Source of the DNA: Papio anubis
Lineage: Eukaryota; Chordata; Mammalia; Primates; Cercopithecidae
Length of the DNA stretch: 64,000 nucleotides
Reading direction: 5' to 3'
Assembly (NCBI RefSeq): GCF_008728515.1
Contig: NC_044989.1
Coordinates: 75,479,754 to 75,543,753 of the forward strand
Shown here: piece by piece, positions 57,917 to 64,000 of the stretch
Layout: each line of letters begins with the position of its first letter
How positions within the stretch are numbered: the stretch's first letter is position 1
The notes under the pieces: model-generated
The model's input: only the letters and a program-made list of their open reading frames with translations
What the model was told of the DNA's origin: nothing
Databases searched by the model: none
Position numbers and translations under genes: made by a program

Positions 57917-58265
57917 ATATAGACAACAGTCTTGAGTTGCATATTTTTAAAAAACAGATATTGAGCTGTATTAGGGAGGGAAAATAGTGTCAGGAGGAAA
58001 ATGTGTCTAATAAAAAAGACTACCATGTACTGAACTAGACCTTCAGCTACATCCATATAGGAAACACAGCACTGATTTTTAAAGGGCTGTTTCTTATAAA
58101 ATTTCTCCATATTGGCCAAAGGCATCATTTCAAAACACTGTTAATAGAAGTATTTTAGAAATGTGTGCTACAAATCAGGGATCTAGCATGTATAGATGCC
58201 CTTTTTAATATAGGGATAAAGTTTATGTATCTGTGAAGGAATGTCCTCTATACCATTCAGGCCAT
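57917..58265. other. No feature recognised
   Basis: About 350 bp with no assignable element. Confidence 0.4.
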
Positions 58266-58740
58266 CCATCCTTTTTTTAAAAATTGATACTTAATAATTG
58301 TACATATTTATGAGGTACATGTGATAATTAATACCTGCATAGAATATGATTAAATCAGAATAATTAATGGTAATCACCTAAAGCATTTATCATTTCTTTG
58401 CACTGGAAACATTTTACATCTTCTTTTCTAAGTATTGTAAAATATGCAGTAAGTTATCATTAACTATAGTGCTTTCAAACACTAGAACTTATTCCATTTT
58501 GTACCCATTAATCAAACTCTCATCATTCCTCGCTTCCCTCTACTCTTCCCAGGCTCTGGTTCTACTCTACATCCATGAGATCTACTTTTTAGCTCCCCCG
58601 TATGAGTCAGAACATAAAACATGCAATATTTGCCTTTCTGAGCCTGGCTTATTTCACTTAACATAGTGTCCTCTAATTTCATTCATGTTGCTGCAAATGA
58701 CAGAATTTCATTATTTTTCATGGCTGAATAATATTCCATT

Positions 58741-58773
58741 TTGTGTGTGTTTGTGTGTGTGTGTGTATGTGTA
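58741..58773 (+). repeat. (TG)n microsatellite in L1 ORF2
   Basis: TG dinucleotide run with two interruptions inside the antisense ORF2 C-terminal region; an open frame across it is an artefact of the run. Confidence 0.9.
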
Positions 58774-58971
58774 TCACTTTTCTTTATCCATTCATCTATT
58801 GGTAGTCACTTAGATTCATTCCATATCTTTGCTATTGTGAATAGTACTGCAAAAGACTTGGAAATGCAAATGTCTCTTCAATGTACTGATTTTCTTTCTT
58901 TTGGATATATTCCCAATAGAGGGATTATTGGATCATATGACAGATCTATTTTTAGTTTGTTCAAGAGCCTC

Positions 58972-59481
58972 TGTATTAGTCAGGGTTCTCTAGAGGAACA
59001 GAACTAATAGGATAGATGTATATATAAAGGGGAGTTTATTAAGGAGTATTGACTCACGTGATCACAAGGTATGGCCCCACAGTAGGCCACCTGCAAGCTG
59101 AGGAGCAAGGAAGTCTGTCCAAGTCCCAAAACCTCAAAAGTAGGGAAGCCAACTGTGCAGCCTTCAGTCTGTGGTCAAATGTCCAGGAGTCCCAGAACTG
59201 AAGAACTTGGAGTCCAATGTTTGAGGGCAGGAAGCATCCAGCATGGGAGAAAGATGTAGGGTGGAAGACTAAGTCAGTCTAGTCTTTCCACATGCTTCTG
59301 CCTGCTTTTGTTTGGACGCTGATAGCTGATTACATTGTGCCCACCCAGATGTGGATCTGTATTTCCCAGTCCACTGACTTAAATATTAATCTCCTTTGGT
59401 AACACCCTCAAAGGCACAGCCAGGAACAATACTTTGCATCCTTCAATCCAATCAAGTTGACACTCAATATTAACTATCACA
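58972..59481 (-). mobile_element. MLT2A-type ERVL solo LTR, antisense
   Basis: TGTATTAGTCAGGGTTCTC to ACTATCACA, flanked by a perfect 5-bp duplication gcctc (58,967-58,971 and 59,482-59,486). The L1 ORF2 reads through when it is taken out. Sister of the copy at 2769-3278. Confidence 0.92.
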
Positions 59482-60802
59482 GCCTCCATGCTGCTTTTCA
59501 TAGTGGCTGTACTAATTTACATTTCCAGAAACAGAGTACTAGCATTCTCCTTTCTCTACATCCTCACCACCATCTGTTATTTTTTGTCTTTTTGATAATA
59601 GCCATTTTAACTGGGGTGAGTTAATATCTTATTGTGATTTTCTTTTGCATATTCCTGATAAATAGCGATGGTAAGCATTTTTACATATACTTGTTGGCCA
59701 TTTGTATGTCTTCTTTTGAGAAATGTCTATTCAGATCTTTAGCTCATTTTTAATGAGATTATTTTGGCTTTGACATTGAGTTATTTGAGTTTCTTGTGTA
59801 TTTTGGTTGTTAATCCCTTGTCACATGGATAGTTTTCAAATATTTTCTCACATCTTTTATGTTGTTTCTTTGCTCTGTTTATTGTTTCCTTTGCTTTGCA
59901 TAAGCTTGTTAGCTTGCTGTAATCTCATTTGTCTATCTTCGCTTTGGTTGCCTATGTTTTTGAGGTCTTATGCCTGAAATATTTGCCCAGACCATGTCCT
60001 GAAGTATTGTTCCAAATTTTTTTTCTAGTAGTTTCATAGTTTGAGTCTTAAATTTGAGCCTTTAATCCATTTTGATTTGATTTCTGTATATGGTGAGAGA
60101 TAGGGGTCTAATTTCATTCTTCTGCATATGGATATCCAGTTTTCCAAGCATCATTTATTGAACAGACTGAACTTTCCCCAGTATATGTTCTTGATGCCTT
60201 TGTTGAAAATAAATTGGCTGTAAATGTGTGGATTTATTTATGTGTTTTCTATCCTATTCCATTGGTCTTTGTGTCTGTTTTTATACCAATACCTTGATGC
60301 TCTGGTTAATATAGCTTAGCAGTATGTTTTGAAGCCAGGTATTGTGATGCCTACATCTTTGTTCTTTTTGCTGAAGATTGTTTTGGCTATTTGGGATCTT
60401 TTGTGGTTCCACATGAATTTAGAATTGCTTTTCTATTTCTGTGAAGAATGTCATTAGTGTTTTGATAGGTAATGCATTGGGTAGTATGGACATCTGACTA
60501 AATTAATTCCTCCTATCCTTGAGCATGTGATATCTTTTAATTTGTTTGTGTCTTTTTCAATTGTCATCAGTGTTATATAGGTTTCATCGTAGGATTCTTT
60601 AATTTCTTTGGTTAAATTTATTCCTAGGTTTTTTCTTGTAGCTATTGTAAATGGGGTTGTTTTCTTTATTCTTATACTGGTTGTTTGCTGTTGGTTTATG
60701 GAAATGCTACTGAGTTTTGTATGGTGATTTTGTTACCTGAAACATTACTGAATTCATTTATTGGTTCTAATAATTTTTTTCTGGTGGGGTCCTTAGACTC
60801 TT

Positions 60803-61113
60803 ATTTTATTTTTTAGTTTTGAACCAGAATCTCACTCTGTCACCCAGACTGGAGAGCAGTGGTGCAATCTCAGCTCACTGCAACCTCCGCCTCCTGGGTT
60901 CAAGCAATTCTCCTGCCACAGCCTCCCCAGTAGCTGCAACTACAGGCATGTGCCACCATGCCCGGCTTTTTTTTTTTTTATTTTTTATTTTTTAGTAGAG
61001 ATGGAATTTCGCCATGTTAGCCAGGCTGGTCTCAAACTTCTAGCCTCAACTGATCCGCCTGCCTCGGCCTCCCAAAGTGCTGGGATTACAGGCGTGAGCC
61101 ACTGTGCCAGGCC
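60803..61113 (-). mobile_element. AluS, antisense, in L1 ORF2
   Basis: Complete Alu in reverse with a T/A expansion in the middle A-rich region (60,967-60,992). Target duplication tccttagactctt (60,790) and tccttggactttt (61,114). Confidence 0.9.
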
Positions 61114-62832
61114 TCCTTGGACTTTTCTAAATATAGGATCATGCTGTCTTCCAACAAGGATAATTTGACTTCTTTCTTTCCAATTTGGATGCCCTTTATT
61201 CATTACTTAGCCTAACTGCGCTGGCTAGGGCTTTCAGTACTATGCTGAATGAAAGTGGTAAAAGTGGACATTGTTGTTCTGTTCCAGATCTTAGAGAAAA
61301 CACTTTCATTTTTACCCCATTGAGTATAATGTTAGCTGTGGGTTTGGTCATATATTTTTTTGTTGGCAGTAAGCTCCTTCTATACCCAGTTTGTTGAGAG
61401 CTTTTTATCATGAAGGGATATTGGATTTTATCAAAGGCTTTTTCAGCATCTATTGAAATGATCATGTGGTTTTTGTTCTTGATTCTGTTAATGTGATGTA
61501 TCATATTTATTGATTTGCATATGTTGAACTATCCTTTCATCCCTGGGACGAATCCCATCTGATCATGATTAATAATTGTTTCAGTGTGTTGCTGAATTAG
61601 GTTTGGTAGTGTTTTGTTGATGATTTTACATCTATGTTCATCAGTCATATTGACCTGTAGTTTTCTTTTTTCTTATGTCATTCTCTGGTTTTGATATCAG
61701 GGTAATGCTGGCCTTATAGAATGAATATGAAATGATTCTCTCCTCTTCAAATGTTAAAAGACTTTAAGTAAAATTGGTATTAGTTGTTTAAACATTCGAT
61801 AAAATTCAGCAGTGAAACCATAAGATCTTAAGCTTTTCTCTGATGGGAAACTTTTTATTACTGCTTCAGTCTTATTACTTGCTATGTGGTCTGTTAAGCT
61901 ATTCTATTTCTTCATGGTTCAGTCTTGGTAAGTTGTGTGTGTCCAGTCATTTATCCATTTCTGTTATATTTTTCAATTTGTTGGTGTATAGTTGTTTATA
62001 ATAGTCTCTAATTATGCTTTGTGTGTCTGTGGTATCAGTTATAATGTCTTCTTTTTTGTCTCTGCTTTTATTTCTGTCTTCTTTTTATCTCAGTCTAAAT
62101 AAAAATTTATCAATTTTATTTTTAAAAAACCCAAATTTTTGTTTTGTTGATCTTTTACATTGTTTTTCTTTAGTCTGAATTTTATTTATTTATGCTCTGA
62201 ACTTTATTATTTCTTTTCCTATACTAATTTGAGGTTTGGTTTGTTCTTACTTTTCTAGAAAAGTAAGAATATCATTAGGGTGTTTACTTAAAGTCTTTCT
62301 ACTTTTCTGAGGCATGCATTTATTGCCATATGGATTCCATTTAGAACTGCGTTTCCTGTATCCCACAGGTTTTGGTATGTTACGTGTCCATTTTTATTTG
62401 TCTCAGGAATTTCATATTTTCTTTTAAATTTCTTCATTGATACATTCTCTGTTCAGAAGCATGTTGTTTAGTTTTCATGAATTTGTACAGTTCCCAACAT
62501 CCTTTCTGTTTTTGATTTCTGATTTTATTTCATTATGGTCAGAAAAGATACTTGATATCATTTCAATTTTTTAAAATTTGCTAAGATTGTTTTGTGACTT
62601 GCCGTATGATGTATCCTGGAGAAGGTTCCATGTGCTGTTGAGAAAAATGTGTATTTTGTATATGTTGGATGTAGTGTATGTAAATTTCTGTTAGGTCCAT
62701 TTGGGTCTAGAGTGTAGAGTTTAACTTCAATGTTTGTTGATTTTTTTTCTGGATGATTTGTTTGTTGTTGAAAGTGGGGTGTTGAAGTCACCTACTATTA
62801 CTGAAAGTTGTATTCAGGCTCTGTTGAATGTG

Positions 62833-63350
62833 ATATGTTTCTTTTTCTTGCAGCTTTAAGTATTATTTCTTTGTCTTTGATTTTTGCTAATTTGATTATG
62901 ATATGCCTTCAGGAACTACTTCATTGAATTGAATTTGATTGGTGATATCTAAGCTTCCTATACCTGGATGCTGTTGTCTTTCTCCAGGTTTAGGAAATTC
63001 TCAGCCATTATTTCTTTAAATATGCTTTCTAATATGACATTTTCTCTCTCATCTCCTTCAGGAATTCCTGTTATGTGGAGATAATTCTCATAAGCCTTCT
63101 TCACTTTTTAATTTTTTTTTCTTTTTGCTCCTCTGATTGGGTAATTTCATATATTCTGACCAGGTGGTTTTCAAAATCTTTCCTCTGATCAAGTCTGCTG
63201 TTGAAACTTTCTGATGAGTTTTTCAGTTCAGTGTTTCATTTGGTTTTCCATCCATATTTTTTGTGTTTTCCAGAACATCTTTAAGAGAATTATCCTGAAT
63301 TCTCCATCAGACATTTCATAGATCTGTAATTCTTTTGGGTCCATTGCTAG
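62833..63350 (-). pseudogene. ORF1 remnant of the right-edge L1
   Basis: Antisense ORF1 landmarks: 'ttctcagccattatttctttaaatatgc', 'tcatctccttcaggaattcc', 'tctgatcaagtctgctgttg', 'tcctgaattctccatcagac'. No long open frame survives. A T-run followed by (GT)n at 63,361-63,390 marks its outer side. Confidence 0.75.
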
Positions 63351-63399
63351 TGTTTTGTGGGGTTTTTTTTTTTTTTGTGTGTGTGTGTTGTCATATTTC

Positions 63400-64000
63400 T
63401 CCAAGCTTTTACAATTCTTGTATCTTTACATTGACGCCTGCATATTTGAGGAAGCAGCCACCTCTTCTAGTTTTTGTAGATGTTCTTTGGTGATGCTAGA
63501 GCTTTACTACTTAGCATCAGAATTTCAATGTTGGTCTGTTGTTGCTTCTGATTCTGGGGATAATGTATAGTGAGCCCCAGCACTAAAATGCTACATTGAA
63601 ACTAACTCATTGCCCTGTTGTTTCCCAATCTGGGGAAAACTTACAGAGGGCACCAAAACTTAAAGGCTGCCCCAGAACTAAATCACTGCCCTGCCATTGT
63701 TTCCCACTCTGGGGAAGACTTAAGCACACACTGGAACTTAATCCCCACCTTTTAGTTTTTTCAGGTCAAAGGAAGGCTTCTTGCAAACACCTGAGCTTTG
63801 TAGAAAATATCACCAGGCAGCTGGGCCTTCCCATGGATTGTGCCTCCTGCAGCACTAGGTGATTGCCAGCCTCTTCAGTGTGGTGTCCCCACTGATGGAT
63901 GTGCAGAGTAATTACCAAGATCTGCATGCCAGTTGCTGCAGTCAGCACCCCACTCTTTGTCCTCAATTTGTCTCAAGTATTTTGGTTCTCTCTTAGCTCT
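63400..64000 (-). repeat. 5'UTR-like monomers at the right edge
   Basis: 'attgccctgttgtttcccaatctgggg' near 63,609 recurs as 'cactgccctgccattgtttcccactctgggg' near 63,684, spacing about 75. This suits the 5'UTR of the antisense L1. The plus-strand open frame at 63,596-63,862 lies within it and has no known motif. Confidence 0.55.

Larger units (their letters stand above)
58589..62830 (-). pseudogene. ORF2 remnant of the right-edge L1
   Basis: Minus-strand open segments keep RT motifs: 61,196-61,504 contains MIISIDAEKAFDKIQ and 'ILNGVKMKVFSLRSG', and 62,558-62,791 has part of the endonuclease with 'LHPTYTKYTFFSTAHGTFSR'. Interrupted by an LTR, an Alu and frameshifts. Not functional. Confidence 0.85.
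58266..64000 (-). mobile_element. LINE-1 (L1P/L1MA-like), antisense, runs past the right edge
   Basis: T-run and 3'UTR at 58,270-58,588, ORF2 from its stop at 58,589-58,591 to about 62,830, ORF1-type sequence about 62,833-63,350, then 5'UTR-like DNA to the edge. A MLT2A LTR (58,972-59,481) and an AluS (60,803-61,113) are inserted. The N-terminal end of ORF2 and C-terminal end of ORF1 seem missing at about 62,830. The 5' end lies outside the window. Confidence 0.85.

Overview
The window is primate, almost certainly human, nuclear DNA from a gene-poor, AT-rich intergenic or deep intronic region. It carries Alu copies of J, S and Y types on both strands, a full-length primate L1PA-type LINE-1, an ERVL-MaLR provirus, MLT1/MLT2 LTRs, a complete Tigger1 DNA transposon, and abundant L2 and MIR. 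I see no intact protein-coding gene, no tRNA or rRNA, and no CRISPR. Every long open frame I could identify belongs to a decayed transposable element. All family names come from recognising sequence, not from a search.

Layout. 1-1001 (minus) is a decayed Ty3/gypsy-class pol (linker, RT and start of RNase H) that runs off the left edge. 1.4-10.7 kb is ancient DNA: L2, MER5A, MLT2A, an L1M split by MLT2B, MLT1, and one AluY. 10.9-12.6 kb holds an antisense L1 3' end joined to GC-rich ~256-bp repeat units. About 13-36.2 kb looks like one or more very old antisense L1M/HAL1 elements. These were split at 14,869/32,104 by a 17-kb stack of nested insertions. The stack consists of an old full-length L1 (15,404-30,905) with an extra GC-rich, coding-like 5' piece, which itself contains two AluS, a full-length L1PA (18,911-25,312) and an MST-type MaLR provirus (27,785-30,255). 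A second, truncated L1 (30,907-32,086, with an AluJ in it) sits at its tail. A 12-bp direct repeat flanks the whole stack. 38.86-41.9 kb is a full-length Tigger1 interrupted by two Alus. 42-52.9 kb holds L1M, MLT2, MIR, MLT1 and L2 fragments, including a 3.1-kb antisense L1M. 52,992-57,752 is an antisense L1, internally deleted, that landed in a MER20-like element. 58,266 to the right edge is another antisense L1 carrying an MLT2A LTR and an AluS.

Nothing here works as a pathway. The value of the window lies in its insertion history and in a few anomalies: the Ty3/gypsy pol remnant, the coding-like fragment co-inserted with an old L1, two near-perfect palindromes that look like templated inverted duplications, and repeated loss of the ORF1/ORF2 junction in the antisense L1s.
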